Shown: in pieces, positions 17,061-24,110 of the stretch
Position numbering within the stretch: position 1 is the first letter of the stretch
Layout of the letters: every line of letters starts with the position of its first letter
Origin: a virus
Direction: 5' to 3' (one strand)
IMG/VR virus record: IMGVR_UViG_3300025362_000005
Span: 26,241 to 90,240 of that record
Length of the DNA stretch: 64,000 bases
Program-made: the position numbers and the translations under genes
Notes under the pieces: generated by a model
Database searches by the model: none
Told to the model about the DNA's origin: nothing
Seen by the model: only the letters and a program-made list of their open reading frames with translations

Positions 17061-17496
17061 TTATTTCTCCTGTGTATTGATATTTGTATGCTCTATCTAC
17101 TTCACGTTGTTCCTCTAATATAGCTATTTTTATTTGCTTAATGATAAAGATAACAAGAGTCACAAGTAAATATATAATAAGCGATGCAACAGTGAGTAAA
17201 ATCACTAATGCAATTCCTAAATTTGTTTCATCTGCTAATGATGCAGAGCTGTATATAAAACCAGTGCTCCATGGCACAAAACTATTAGAAAGTAATTGTA
17301 CAAAGGTAATAGGGGTGTCTACAGCCCAAAAACTACCTCCAAAAGACGCTACTACCATACCTATTGAACCCAACAGGAAAGCGACTATCATCCCTACTAT
17401 AAGTATAACTATAATGAGTACTGCTATGGATAATAACACTACTACAAGTTTTTTTGTCAGATTCCATACTATTCTCGCAATTAATTTTAATCCCAT
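17053..17496 (-). CDS. Membrane protein (147 aa)
   Basis: Two long hydrophobic regions, about residues 17-52 and 93-120, separated by a polar loop, and a charged tail (EEQREVDRAYKYQ). Probably three to four membrane passes in the host inner membrane. No family is recognised; in an early region this could affect the host envelope or exclude other phages, which is a guess. Confidence 0.7.
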   Translation of the reverse strand: MGLKLIARIVWNLTKKLVVVLLSIAVLIIVILIVGMIVAFLLGSIGMVVASFGGSFWAVDTPITFVQLLSNSFVPWSTGFIYSSASLADETNLGIALVILLTVASLIIYLLVTLVIFIIKQIKIAILEEQREVDRAYKYQYTGEINE

Positions 17497-17744
17497 AACA
17501 TTTCCTCTCCCTTTTTATCAAAACAATGCCAAAAGGATTTCCCTAGTCTCGATATACTCCAAGTAAACATACTGCTAAAACTACCATCTAGCATATATTC
17601 TATGTAGCTCATAGTTCTTTTTTGTGCTATCATCTCATCAAACGCGTGTCCAAACAGCTTATAAGCATACCCACCATACCGTTTTACATATAATGCTCCT
17701 AAATCTGATACACTATACTTTTCAATAAATTCTTGTTTGTTCAT
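17487..17744 (-). CDS. Hypothetical protein (85 aa)
   Basis: ATG at 17744 after TAGGAGAAATT. A soluble, aromatic-rich protein (YVKRYGGYAYKLFGHAFDEM). It is the first gene after the promoter at 17780-17807 and overlaps the membrane-protein gene by 10 bp. Confidence 0.65.
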   Translation of the reverse strand: MNKQEFIEKYSVSDLGALYVKRYGGYAYKLFGHAFDEMIAQKRTMSYIEYMLDGSFSSMFTWSISRLGKSFWHCFDKKGEEMLWD

Positions 17745-17779
17745 AATTTCTCCTATTGTATATTACATTCTATGGTTCT

Positions 17780-17807
17780 ATTATACTGATATTTAAAAGT
17801 ATTACAA
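17780..17807 (-). promoter_or_regulatory. sigma70-type promoter
   Basis: Minus-strand TTGTAA (17802-17807), 16-bp spacer, consensus TATAAT (17780-17785), in the gap between genes at 17744 and 17856. Confidence 0.65.
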
Positions 17808-17855
17808 GTACTACAGTATAAAATTTGTCCTTCAGTTCGACTACTGCCACATAAT

Positions 17856-18011
17856 CTATACAGGGTGTCGCACGTGGTGCAAATACTCTTCTTGTCGGGC
17901 TTTGGCTTTTTCGTGATCACGAACCCCCTTTACATAATCTAATCGTATGTATACACAATATCCGAGTGGTACTCCAAAAACTGCTAATAATACTATGGTG
18001 ATTGCTATCAA
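17856..18011 (-). CDS. Small single-pass membrane protein (51 aa)
   Basis: A frame open to 18104 has no sensible start; TTG at 18011, shortly after AAGGAAG, gives MIAITIVLLAVFGVPLGYCV, one membrane helix, then a basic/acidic cytosolic tail (KGVRDHEKAKARQEEY). It lies just downstream of the pentapeptide-repeat gene. The start codon is uncertain. Confidence 0.55.
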   Translation of the reverse strand: MIAITIVLLAVFGVPLGYCVYIRLDYVKGVRDHEKAKARQEEYLHHVRHPV

Positions 18012-18027
18012 ATTTCTTCCTTTTTCA

Positions 18028-18792
18028 TTAATAACTCTCTGCTTCTGCTTTTGTAAGGAAAAAATGTATACCGCTTGAACACTCGTTCCACCTGTTTTTG
18101 TCAAAATCTTTTACCTCTACCGTTTCACCTTTTTTATAGGTAAAATTACTATTGTAATTTGATATGCCGACATCTGCACCAATTACTTCTAATACTTTTG
18201 CTTTTGAACATCTACATTTTCTTGACGTACCACTGCTTCTTTTTGCACTTGATGGTATTCTCAATTTTACGAGTACATTAGATGTACATTTTTTCCACGC
18301 ATCAAAGCTACCTGTTTCTGGACATTGTAATGCATAATGAGATGTACATTCATTTACTTTAATATTACTGAGATCAGCATACCTGAGATCAGCATACCTG
18401 AGATTAGCATACCTGAGATCAGCATCACTGAGATTAGCATACTTGAGATTAGCATCACTGAGATTAGCACCACTGAGATCAGCATACCTGAGATTAGCAT
18501 CACTGAGATTAGCACCACTGAGATCAGCATACCTGAGATCAGCATTACTGAGATTAGCATACCTGAGATCAGCATACCTGAGATTAGCATCACTGAGATT
18601 AGCACCACTGAGATCAGCATACCTGAGATCAGCATTACTGAGATTAGCATACCTGAGATTAGTATCACTGAGATTAGCACCACTGAGATTAGCATCACTG
18701 AGATCAGCACGTTTACCACTACTTCTATTTATTAGCCACATTTCGTGTTGTTTTAAAATAAGACTTAATTCTTTTTCTGTATACGTTTTCAT
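18028..18792 (-). CDS. Pentapeptide-repeat protein with DUF5758-like C-terminus
   Basis: 254 residues. Residues about 28-142 are some 23 pentapeptides of form A(D/N)LS/RxA, which fold into a right-handed quadrilateral beta-helix. The C-terminal 100 residues (CPETGSFDAWKKC, RSSGTSRKCRCSKAKVLEV, NRWNECSSGIHFFLTKAEA) match a domain usual in phage pentapeptide proteins. Some pentapeptide proteins mimic DNA and shield gyrase; whether this one does is unknown. The DNA is an exact-phase 15-bp tandem repeat. Confidence 0.88.
   Translation of the reverse strand: MKTYTEKELSLILKQHEMWLINRSSGKRADLSDANLSGANLSDTNLRYANLSNADLRYADLSGANLSDANLRYADLRYANLSNADLRYADLSGANLSDANLRYADLSGANLSDANLKYANLSDADLRYANLRYADLRYADLSNIKVNECTSHYALQCPETGSFDAWKKCTSNVLVKLRIPSSAKRSSGTSRKCRCSKAKVLEVIGADVGISNYNSNFTYKKGETVEVKDFDKNRWNECSSGIHFFLTKAEAESY
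18368..18712. repeat. 15-bp tandem repeat, about 23 units
   Basis: Unit CTGAGATCAGCATAC with a few variants (ATTAG, CATCA, CACCA), repeated about 23 times and encoding the pentapeptides of the minus-strand gene. Higher-order units of 75-90 bp recur, showing block duplication by slippage or unequal exchange. Confidence 0.95.
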
Positions 18793-18840
18793 AATTTCTC
18801 CTATTTCATATAGTTATAATTAACTATTACTAGCTTTAAT

Positions 18841-19005
18841 CTACTTTAAACCCTGTTCCTGTGCGAGAGTTGTTAGCCCATAATCAGTATAATTTCCATA
18901 AAATGTATATGCTCTGAAATTCTCCTCATACTGGAACACTTTTCATGTCCCATTATTGTACTCTACTCTAAACCCATTTTCTTCTAATAACTCAACTGTT
19001 TTCAT
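18841..19005 (-). pseudogene. Small gene interrupted by in-frame TGA
   Basis: ATG at 19005 overlaps the previous stop by ATGA and starts MKTVELLEENGFRVEYNNGT. Codon 21 (18943-18945) is TGA, then the same frame continues KVFQYEENFRAYTFYGNYTD to a TAG at 18841-18843. Aromatic, protein-like content continues past the stop, and TGA is one base from TGG (Trp). Either a recent nonsense mutation, a recoded stop, or a sequence error. TGA acts as a normal stop in many neighbouring genes, so the genetic code is not altered. Confidence 0.65.
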
Positions 19006-19142
19006 TTTGTTACCTCTTTTAGTGTCACTTCAAGATTATAATATTCTCTGCGTAGTGCTTCAGCACGTTCATGTGCATCATACAATCCAATAATTGTAGC
19101 CACTTTCTTATTATCTAAATAAATGTCATATGTTTTATTCAT
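19002..19142 (-). CDS. Small hypothetical protein (46 aa)
   Basis: ATG at 19142 is 8 nt after AAAGGGG. The product MNKTYDIYLDNKKVATIIGL continues to a charged helix (HERAEALRREYYNL). It overlaps the broken gene by ATGA and the upstream gene by 8 bp. Confidence 0.65.
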   Translation of the reverse strand: MNKTYDIYLDNKKVATIIGLYDAHERAEALRREYYNLEVTLKEVTK

Positions 19143-19272
19143 AATCATTACCCCTTTCTAGCTCATGTACTTTGTCCTCTAATACATCATTACTCCCCCA
19201 TACTGTAGTATGGCCATCAACACAATGGCGTTCAACCCACTTTGCTAAAATGTTTATTGCAAGTTCATCCAT
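19135..19272 (-). CDS. Small hypothetical protein (45 aa)
   Basis: ATG at 19272 after GGGAG. The product is MDELAINILAKWVERHCVDG, ending in LEDKVHELERGNDYE; helical and acidic. It shares bases with both neighbours, as is usual in this operon. Confidence 0.65.
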   Translation of the reverse strand: MDELAINILAKWVERHCVDGHTTVWGSNDVLEDKVHELERGNDYE

Positions 19273-19373
19273 TACCAACCACTCCCCTCTAAATCCTCTA
19301 TACATTCTTGTAGATAATCTACTTTTTCTTCTAACCCTTTAATCTCTTTTTCATATGCTTCATGAATTTCCAT
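19272..19373 (-). CDS. Very small coiled-coil protein (33 aa)
   Basis: The start at ATG 19373 (MEIHEAYEKEIKGLEEKVDY) has GGAA 9 nt upstream; an ATG at 19382 is possible. The frame stays open upstream to a TAA with a protein-like VRVVDLEMLA, so the gene may have lost its 5' part. Heptad spacing of hydrophobics suggests a coiled coil. TAATG coupling to the next gene. Confidence 0.5.
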   Translation of the reverse strand: MEIHEAYEKEIKGLEEKVDYLQECIEDLEGSGW

Positions 19374-19403
19374 AGCAAGCATTTCCAGATCAACAACTCT
19401 AAC

Positions 19404-19511
19404 TTATTTTAAGTTTAACACATCACAGCTACCCCACGTTACACTACTGCCATTATATGCGTTCCACTGTATCCACTGTCTTACACGTTTTACTGCTTTG
19501 TTTAAAATCAT
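19404..19511 (-). CDS. Very small basic protein (35 aa)
   Basis: ATG at 19511 overlaps the upstream stop by ATGA. The product MILNKAVKRVRQWIQWNAYN has a basic amphipathic helix rich in Trp. Supported by coupling only. Confidence 0.5.
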   Translation of the reverse strand: MILNKAVKRVRQWIQWNAYNGSSVTWGSCDVLNLK

Positions 19512-19708
19512 TTCGTTTTCTCCAAATAGTTTTTTGCAATTTTTACACATTCTGCATCCGTTTCTGAAGTATAAAGGGTAACATCACAATAAGCAGAGCA
19601 TGGACATTCATTCAGTGTGTCTTCTTCACACATCAAACCCGTTACTATCCCACTAAAACAATTACCATTTAATTCAATTAATAATTCTGCCTTTTCTTTT
19701 TTATTCAT
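19508..19708 (-). CDS. Small Cys-rich protein (66 aa)
   Basis: Six cysteines (C17, C27, C35, C37, C41 and C54; clearest in NECPCSAYCDVTLY) suggest a small metal-binding fold. ATG at 19708 follows AAGGAG and lies just downstream of an internal promoter at 19726-19754. Confidence 0.65.
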   Translation of the reverse strand: MNKKEKAELLIELNGNCFSGIVTGLMCEEDTLNECPCSAYCDVTLYTSETDAECVKIAKNYLEKTK

Positions 19709-19887
19709 TAATTACTCCTTACTACATAGTATCTTACTTTGCGATTATTGTCAAACATAACTCGTGCAATTACTTTGTTTTCACTATTTATATGCAGTAG
19801 CAGGTCGTGAGTAGCTTGTACGGGTTTATTAAAACAGTTACAGATGAAGGTTTGATAAGTTTTTTTGTTTACTTGTTTAAGACTCAT
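19708..19887 (-). CDS. Small hypothetical protein (59 aa)
   Basis: ATG at 19887 after GAGGTAC; product starts MSLKQVNKKTYQTFICNCFN and ends VRYYVVRSN. TAATG coupling to the next gene. Its 3' half contains a complete promoter for that gene. Confidence 0.65.
   Translation of the reverse strand: MSLKQVNKKTYQTFICNCFNKPVQATHDLLLHINSENKVIARVMFDNNRKVRYYVVRSN
19726..19754 (-). promoter_or_regulatory. sigma70-type promoter inside a gene
   Basis: Minus-strand TTGACA (19749-19754), 17-bp spacer, TACTAT (19726-19731), entirely within the coding sequence of the upstream 59-residue gene and 18 bp before the next start. Confidence 0.62.
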
Positions 19888-20164
19888 TTTGTACCTCTAA
19901 ATTTAATACAGTGATTAATGATCTGTGCTGTCCCACTGTGTATTGACTAAAACCTGTCGGTACTGGTTTATCCCATCCATTTCTTCGTGCTTCGCTTACT
20001 GAGCTAAACAAATTAGCGCGGTGCATTAAATGAGCTAGTACAAGTTTGTCAAAGGGATTATACACCATTGTTACTTGCCCATTGTCTACAGGAGATAAAA
20101 ACAAGTCTATGTCTGCTTGATTTGTACCCGTTTTAATAAAATTAATATCTATTCTACCATTCAT
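19877..20164 (-). CDS. Hypothetical protein (95 aa)
   Basis: ATG at 20164 (MNGRIDINFIKTG) follows TGGAGAAACAATC and forms ATGA with the previous stop; the longer frame to 20194 is less likely. Contains LAHLMHRANLFSSVSEARRNGW, a possible short helix-turn-helix, uncertain. Overlaps the next gene by 11 bp. Confidence 0.6.
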   Translation of the reverse strand: MNGRIDINFIKTGTNQADIDLFLSPVDNGQVTMVYNPFDKLVLAHLMHRANLFSSVSEARRNGWDKPVPTGFSQYTVGQHRSLITVLNLEVQNES

Positions 20165-20397
20165 GATTGTTTCTCCAATAAAGCTATAAGCCAAGTGACA
20201 AACTCCGGTTTATAAAATACGTGGTGTGCTTCACATATCCATACAGTTTGCGTAGCACTTTTATTTGTAGCTTCAAGATATTGTTGTGTATAAGATTCCA
20301 TATTATTAAAATCTCTGTCTTCTGTGTAAATCTCATAATCATTTTTGTTTAATGCTCTCATCAGTTCAATTACTTTGTTTTCCTGTTCTTTTGTCAT
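20161..20397 (-). CDS. Hypothetical protein (78 aa)
   Basis: ATG at 20397 after AGGAGTTTATC. An acidic helical N-terminus (KEQENKVIELMRALNKNDYE) and a Cys/His patch (ICEAHHVFY). No recognised family. Confidence 0.65.
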   Translation of the reverse strand: MTKEQENKVIELMRALNKNDYEIYTEDRDFNNMESYTQQYLEATNKSATQTVWICEAHHVFYKPEFVTWLIALLEKQS

Positions 20398-20406
20398 GAT
20401 AAACTC

Positions 20407-20631
20407 CTATATAACTTCTAATACATACCCAATTGATAATAATTCATTGTATAAACTATAATATTCTCGTGGTGATACGGTTTCTAGCTCAGTTATTAAA
20501 TTTACATCTGCACCTCCGTGTTGCCCTACGTGCTGATATGATTCTATAAAAATGTTATTAGTAATAACTTCTGGAAATAATGCTATGACATCACCTTCTG
20601 GAAATTTACGGAAACATACTTTTGTTTTCAT
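20407..20631 (-). CDS. Hypothetical protein (74 aa)
   Basis: ATG at 20631 (MKTKVCFRKFPEGDVIALFP) follows GGGAGAGAATT and overlaps the previous stop by ATGA. The segment CFRKFPEGDVIALFP with QHVGQHGGADVNLI resembles a small protein common in phages and conjugative elements of gut Firmicutes; function unknown. Confidence 0.7.
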   Translation of the reverse strand: MKTKVCFRKFPEGDVIALFPEVITNNIFIESYQHVGQHGGADVNLITELETVSPREYYSLYNELLSIGYVLEVI

Positions 20632-20810
20632 AATTCTCTCCCACACATAGGACAATAATTAATAGCAACTTTTACTTGTATGCTCCTATTAGAATTCAAT
20701 AACAACAAAGTAGAATCTAAGGTTATATTATAGCCACAGATATTTTCAAAGCTACTTAATATATCTTTATCTGCTACTGTTATTTCTGTACTATTACAAT
20801 ATTTACACAT
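20628..20810 (-). CDS. Small zinc-ribbon protein (60 aa)
   Basis: CKYCNS at the N-terminus and CPMCGREL at the very end form a zinc ribbon with a beta-strand insert between. The last codons include the ribosome binding site for the next gene. Confidence 0.7.
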   Translation of the reverse strand: MCKYCNSTEITVADKDILSSFENICGYNITLDSTLLLLNSNRSIQVKVAINYCPMCGREL

Positions 20811-20812
20811 AA

Positions 20813-21043
20813 TTATATCCTTTTTAAGTTGTTAAAATCTCTGATATTACCCTTACACCATTTTTCAGCAACACGCTCAATACTAGCTCTAATTATAGTT
20901 GACTTGCTCTCGTTGCCTATGTCAACTGCACCGCTAAGATATATATGGTTTAATTCTTCAATAATTTCATCACCTATATTTTTTAATCGTGCTGTATAAA
21001 TTTTCTGATCTTCTTCACAAATTCTGTCTGTAAATTTTGTCAT
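20813..21043 (-). CDS. Hypothetical protein (76 aa)
   Basis: ATG at 21043 after AGGAGTTTATC, the same 11-base leader as the gene starting at 20397. Helical and charged. No recognised family. Confidence 0.65.
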   Translation of the reverse strand: MTKFTDRICEEDQKIYTARLKNIGDEIIEELNHIYLSGAVDIGNESKSTIIRASIERVAEKWCKGNIRDFNNLKRI

Positions 21044-21101
21044 GATAAACTCCTCTGTTAATTTAATTAAAATATCCGTATAGTTACACTGTGCTAAGTT
21101 A

Positions 21102-21212
21102 TTAACACAGTGTATTAATATAGTTATTCAAACGGTAAATTAGGGCATGATAGCACCTCCTATTTAAATCACTTTGCAATCTATTTAGCATCATGTATTC
21201 AAATTTCTGCAT
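21102..21212 (-). CDS. Small protein, possibly truncated LPD11-like (36 aa)
   Basis: ATG at 21212 after AAGGGG. The first residues MQKFEYMMLNRLQSDLNR resemble the start of a widespread phage/element domain (FEYMxLxRLxxDCEYxLGxGNR), but what follows does not. The frame ends in a 9-bp inverted repeat near 21090-21119. Probably a truncated remnant. Confidence 0.4.
   Translation of the reverse strand: MQKFEYMMLNRLQSDLNRRCYHALIYRLNNYINTLC
21140..21161 (-). promoter_or_regulatory. Perfect Shine-Dalgarno before a two-codon ORF
   Basis: AGGAGGTG (minus, 21154-21161) lies 5 nt from ATG-CCC-TAA (21148-21140), the strongest ribosome binding site seen here, but the frame is only Met-Pro. It is either the leftover start of a lost gene or a true minigene. 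It lies inside the 36-residue frame. Confidence 0.4.
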
Positions 21213-21222
21213 AATATACCCC

Positions 21223-21657
21223 TTAATTATCGTAACTTAATACAATTGCTTTGGCTTCTCTCAATGCACTAAGCATCAACGGGTTTTTATTTACTTCTTC
21301 AATACTTATTCCCAAGCTATCAAGCGTGTCTGTCAAGTCATAAGTAACACAAAATTCGTGATTAGCTAATTCGTATGTGAACATATCCAACATATAACCT
21401 GTTCCAGTTTTATCATTTTCAATAGCTTGTGATTTTTCAGTGTGAAAACGTTCAAAAGTATCATGTATTACTTTGCTGTCGGTTTTTAAATAGAAACTTC
21501 CTGCAATACCACGTACCAATTTATCTTTGCAGTTTTCTGTTGTTAAATTCATTTCAGCAAGTGCTTTTTTGAATTGGTCATTATTAAAAGCGAAGTGCAT
21601 TGGTAGGGCGTTCATTTCTTTTTCTTGTCTGTTTCTTAATTCACTGTATTTATTCAT
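21223..21657 (-). CDS. DUF7659-like conserved phage protein
   Basis: 144 residues. MNKYSELRNRQEKEMNALPM, FAFNNDQFKKALAEMNL, MFTYELANHEFCVTYDLTDT and LDSLGISIEEVNKNP match a family I know from phages and conjugative elements of gut Clostridia. Its function is unknown; the resemblance supports a Firmicute host. Confidence 0.7.
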   Translation of the reverse strand: MNKYSELRNRQEKEMNALPMHFAFNNDQFKKALAEMNLTTENCKDKLVRGIAGSFYLKTDSKVIHDTFERFHTEKSQAIENDKTGTGYMLDMFTYELANHEFCVTYDLTDTLDSLGISIEEVNKNPLMLSALREAKAIVLSYDN

Positions 21658-21687
21658 TTGTTACTCCCTTAAATTTGTTTATACTCT

Positions 21688-21715
21688 ATTATAACATACT
21701 GACAACTGGTGTCAA
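21688..21715 (-). promoter_or_regulatory. Strong sigma70-type promoter
   Basis: Minus-strand TTGACA (21710-21715), 16-bp spacer, TATAAT (21688-21693): both hexamers are exact consensus. It drives the gene at 21657 and those downstream. Confidence 0.82.
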
Positions 21716-21720
21716 GCTTT

Positions 21721-22059
21721 TTATTCTCCAATATGCCATATCCTATAACTATCTTCATAATCGTGTAATTCAAGAGCTAAATTATAGTCAGTATAGTGTA
21801 CACCATGTAAGTCATTTTCAGCATAATCTGGTAGATTCACCCAACTACTATTAGTCATTATAAAATCACCTAAATAATATATGCTATGACTAGTTTTTAT
21901 AAACTTACCACATATTAATTCTGTGTCATCATCATCATAATCATAATTAGCAAACTCCTGTTGATAAATTTGCTCTGATTTTGTTAAGTCATCCCATGTA
22001 TAAAACTCAACAAATTTCCCGTTGCTAGTAGCTGATAAGTTATTAATATTTTTCTTCAT
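21721..22059 (-). CDS. Hypothetical acidic protein (112 aa)
   Basis: Very acidic, with DYDDDDTELICGKFI and many Asp/Tyr residues (YAENDLHGVHYTDYN). Overlaps the upstream gene by 17 bp. Strong negative charge is a feature of many phage inhibitors that mimic DNA, but nothing specific is recognised. Confidence 0.65.
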   Translation of the reverse strand: MKKNINNLSATSNGKFVEFYTWDDLTKSEQIYQQEFANYDYDDDDTELICGKFIKTSHSIYYLGDFIMTNSSWVNLPDYAENDLHGVHYTDYNLALELHDYEDSYRIWHIGE

Positions 22060-22411
22060 TTTCTGTGTCCTCTATATAATTCATCCATAATAAAGCTTGT
22101 AATGCTGTTTTATCACTAAGCATAACGGCCTTTCCAGCACTATCATCTTCATTCATAGCGCGTGAAGCTTCCCAAAAATCAATATATATTGACTTGTTAT
22201 CATCGTTATTTAATCCACTTTCAATAAGTTTATTACGGTATAAGTTACCAAGATAATCAGCAATGGCATATTTACTATGAGTAAACTCTAGCCATTCAAT
22301 TTCCCATGCTGTTAATTCATAATGACAATAACCACTTTCAAATTGTAAGTTATACATTTTTTCATCATCATGAAACATTTCTAATACTTCTTTACTTGTG
22401 TAAATTCTCAT
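22043..22411 (-). CDS. Hypothetical protein (122 aa)
   Basis: Acidic and aromatic (CHYELTAWEIEWLEFTHSKY). ATG at 22411 after AGGGAGTA. Paired with the next acidic gene by a 17-bp overlap. No recognised family. Confidence 0.65.
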   Translation of the reverse strand: MRIYTSKEVLEMFHDDEKMYNLQFESGYCHYELTAWEIEWLEFTHSKYAIADYLGNLYRNKLIESGLNNDDNKSIYIDFWEASRAMNEDDSAGKAVMLSDKTALQALLWMNYIEDTENEEKY

Positions 22412-22512
22412 TACATACTCCCTTTTAAATTTGTTTCTAAGCCATGAGGATTGCGTGTAAGCTCATAACTTTAGAAAGCTATAGAACTATACCACTAACT
22501 TGTTTAAATAGC

Positions 22513-22713
22513 TTACAGTTCGTTTATATAAAAATCTTCAGGTTTCTCATTCATAGTAACGTTATCAGCCCACGTCAGAAAACAACAACAACTATTATTG
22601 GGAGTACACTTAATCATGTAACCTGCTTTTCCGAGTATTACTTGATAGTTGTCATTTTTCCAGTGTACAATCATACCTTTATTTACTGCATCTTTAATTT
22701 CTTGTAAGTTCAT
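22513..22713 (-). CDS. Small hypothetical protein (66 aa)
   Basis: ATG at 22713 after AGAGGAG. MNLQEIKDAVNKGMIVHWKN followed by a beta-hairpin and a CCC cluster resembles small proteins common in gut-element operons (helix, then VHWKNxxYxV). Function unknown. Confidence 0.65.
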   Translation of the reverse strand: MNLQEIKDAVNKGMIVHWKNDNYQVILGKAGYMIKCTPNNSCCCFLTWADNVTMNEKPEDFYINEL

Positions 22714-22739
22714 TTGTTACTCCTCTAAATGTTTAAGTA

Positions 22740-22768
22740 ATTATAACATAGCACTAGGTACTAATCAA
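22740..22768 (-). promoter_or_regulatory. sigma70-type promoter
   Basis: Minus-strand TTGATT (22763-22768), 17-bp spacer, consensus TATAAT (22740-22745). It overlaps the last codons of the upstream gene and feeds the gene at 22713. Confidence 0.7.
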
Positions 22769-23024
22769 GAATTATTTCAATATTTTTATGGATTTGTTTC
22801 CATGTTATATGAGACTGCCAGTAATCGCGTAATGATGAGATATGAATAATTACAAAATTAGGGAATCCGCGTTTACTCATGCACTCTATAGTTGATTGCA
22901 TATGCTTTTGTATGTTTTCACGGCCATCTAATTGTAATATGTGACAACTACCGCATGGTGCAATATAAAAATGTTCTCCAGTTGTGTCTATTCTTTCATC
23001 TAATCCTACTGCGTAAGTTTTCAT
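22761..23024 (-). CDS. Hypothetical protein (87 aa)
   Basis: ATG at 23024 after AAGGAGTAAATA. Contains CGSCHILQL and a conserved-looking MSKRGFPNFVIIHISSLRDY. No family assigned. Confidence 0.65.
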   Translation of the reverse strand: MKTYAVGLDERIDTTGEHFYIAPCGSCHILQLDGRENIQKHMQSTIECMSKRGFPNFVIIHISSLRDYWQSHITWKQIHKNIEIILD

Positions 23025-23036
23025 TATTTACTCCTT

Positions 23037-23237
23037 TTATTTACATGCGTATGCTAGGATTGACGCATCAACCCCACAAAAAACACTTATTGAACCATCT
23101 GCGTATTCGAAACTAGTTGTTTCGTTTTCATAATCTTGTTTATAAGCATCAGCAATTTCAGAAGTTTCAATCAGTAATTCCGTGAAACTCATTCTTTTTT
23201 GACTGTATGCCAGTGTTGTCTGTTCTGCTCTGTTCAT
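23037..23237 (-). CDS. Hypothetical protein (66 aa)
   Basis: ATG at 23237, with AAGGAG upstream inside the leader. Acidic helical middle (IETSEIADAYKQDYENETT) and a beta-rich end (SISVFCGVDASILAYACK). Confidence 0.65.
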   Translation of the reverse strand: MNRAEQTTLAYSQKRMSFTELLIETSEIADAYKQDYENETTSFEYADGSISVFCGVDASILAYACK

Positions 23238-23238
23238 T

Positions 23239-23430
23239 TTATACGCTCCTTATTAGTGTAGTAATATTTATATGACCATTGTTGTAATCTTCTATTAAGT
23301 GTTGATGTTTTAAAGCAGTAATTATTTCATTAGGAGTCATAGCCATATTAAATAAGACATAACATTCATTCAATTTCAATTGATCATTTGCAATTGCATA
23401 CAAGTCATTAGCACTTTTATTTTCTTTCAT
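23239..23430 (-). CDS. Hypothetical protein (63 aa)
   Basis: ATG at 23430 after AAGGGGTTAC. Helical; no recognised motif. Separated by one base from the next gene start region. Confidence 0.6.
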   Translation of the reverse strand: MKENKSANDLYAIANDQLKLNECYVLFNMAMTPNEIITALKHQHLIEDYNNGHINITTLIRSV

Positions 23431-23442
23431 TTTGTAACCCCT

Positions 23443-23631
23443 TTATATATCATATTCGCAAGTAAATACTAGTAATACATATTTGTGTATAACCTCTTTA
23501 GGAATATCAACACAATAACTTTGTTTTATATTTGATACTATGCAAGGTATTAAATATTCTTTTAGCCATATGTCTTTAATTTCACTTGTTACATCTAGAA
23601 ATGCCTTTTTCATTTTCTCTATTGTTTCCAT
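23443..23631 (-). CDS. Hypothetical protein (62 aa)
   Basis: ATG at 23631 (METIEKMKKAFLDVTSEIKD) is preferred: AAGGAG lies 6 nt upstream, and the promoter at 23652-23680 would place its transcript start between the two candidate starts. Helical; function unknown. Confidence 0.62.
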   Translation of the reverse strand: METIEKMKKAFLDVTSEIKDIWLKEYLIPCIVSNIKQSYCVDIPKEVIHKYVLLVFTCEYDI

Positions 23632-23651
23632 TGTAAACTCCTTATTAATTA

Positions 23652-23680
23652 AGTATATCACAGTACTATGTACTATGCAA
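23652..23680 (-). promoter_or_regulatory. sigma70-type promoter
   Basis: Minus-strand TTGCAT (23675-23680), 17-bp spacer, TATACT (23652-23657). The -35 box lies within the last codons of the J-domain gene. Confidence 0.65.
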
Positions 23681-24110
23681 GCTTTAAATCTTTTTTAGTT
23701 TTAATCTTTTTATAACCATGCTTATTTTCTATGTCAATAAGTGTGCATTTACTATAAGTATTTCTTTTACGTGTTCCAGTATATACCCAAGCTTTATGCT
23801 TAGAACTAAACCAAAAACCTAAAGTCTTTAAATAGTCTTTGTCATTATATGCATTGAAACAGTAAACCCATGTTCCAATAATTTCTATAGTTATATCTAG
23901 CTTGATAATTTTAGAAAGTATAATCATGTAAGTGTCAGTAAATTCAGTAAAATGTTCATAAGAGTAGTTTTTTATAGCCGTTTCATATTGATTATTGAGT
24001 GTTTTAAAGTCTTCTGCATTCCCGCCAGTGTCGGGGTGCAGTTTTATGGATAGTGTTCTATAAGTTTTTTTAATATCCTCTATAGTACGGCAATTGCTAA
24101 AATAATTCAT
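23673..24110 (-). CDS. J-domain (DnaJ-like) protein
   Basis: 145 residues. The N-terminal 45 residues are a J domain with the essential HPD (H25-P26-D27) in TIEDIKKTYRTLSIKLHPDT. J domains stimulate the ATPase of Hsp70 chaperones such as host DnaK. The C-terminal 100 residues hold no Gly/Phe or zinc-finger region but a small beta-rich domain (TIEIIGTWVYCFN, FWFSSKHKAWVY) seen in similar short phage and plasmid proteins. Likely redirects host chaperone during replication or assembly (inference). Confidence 0.85.
   Translation of the reverse strand: MNYFSNCRTIEDIKKTYRTLSIKLHPDTGGNAEDFKTLNNQYETAIKNYSYEHFTEFTDTYMIILSKIIKLDITIEIIGTWVYCFNAYNDKDYLKTLGFWFSSKHKAWVYTGTRKRNTYSKCTLIDIENKHGYKKIKTKKDLKLA

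Noticed and set aside
17830-17875. tRNA T-loop-like AGTTCGACTACTG
   Set aside because: No matching acceptor, D or anticodon stems on either strand.
18337-18735. Long open frames on the + strand and in other minus frames through 18,350-18,820
   Set aside because: They result from the 15-bp repeat, which keeps several frames free of stops. Only the frame with a start site and a recognisable C-terminal domain is coding.
18841-19005. Alternative genetic code with TGA read as Trp
   Set aside because: Dozens of genes end in TGA within ATGA start overlaps, and Trp is encoded by TGG throughout.
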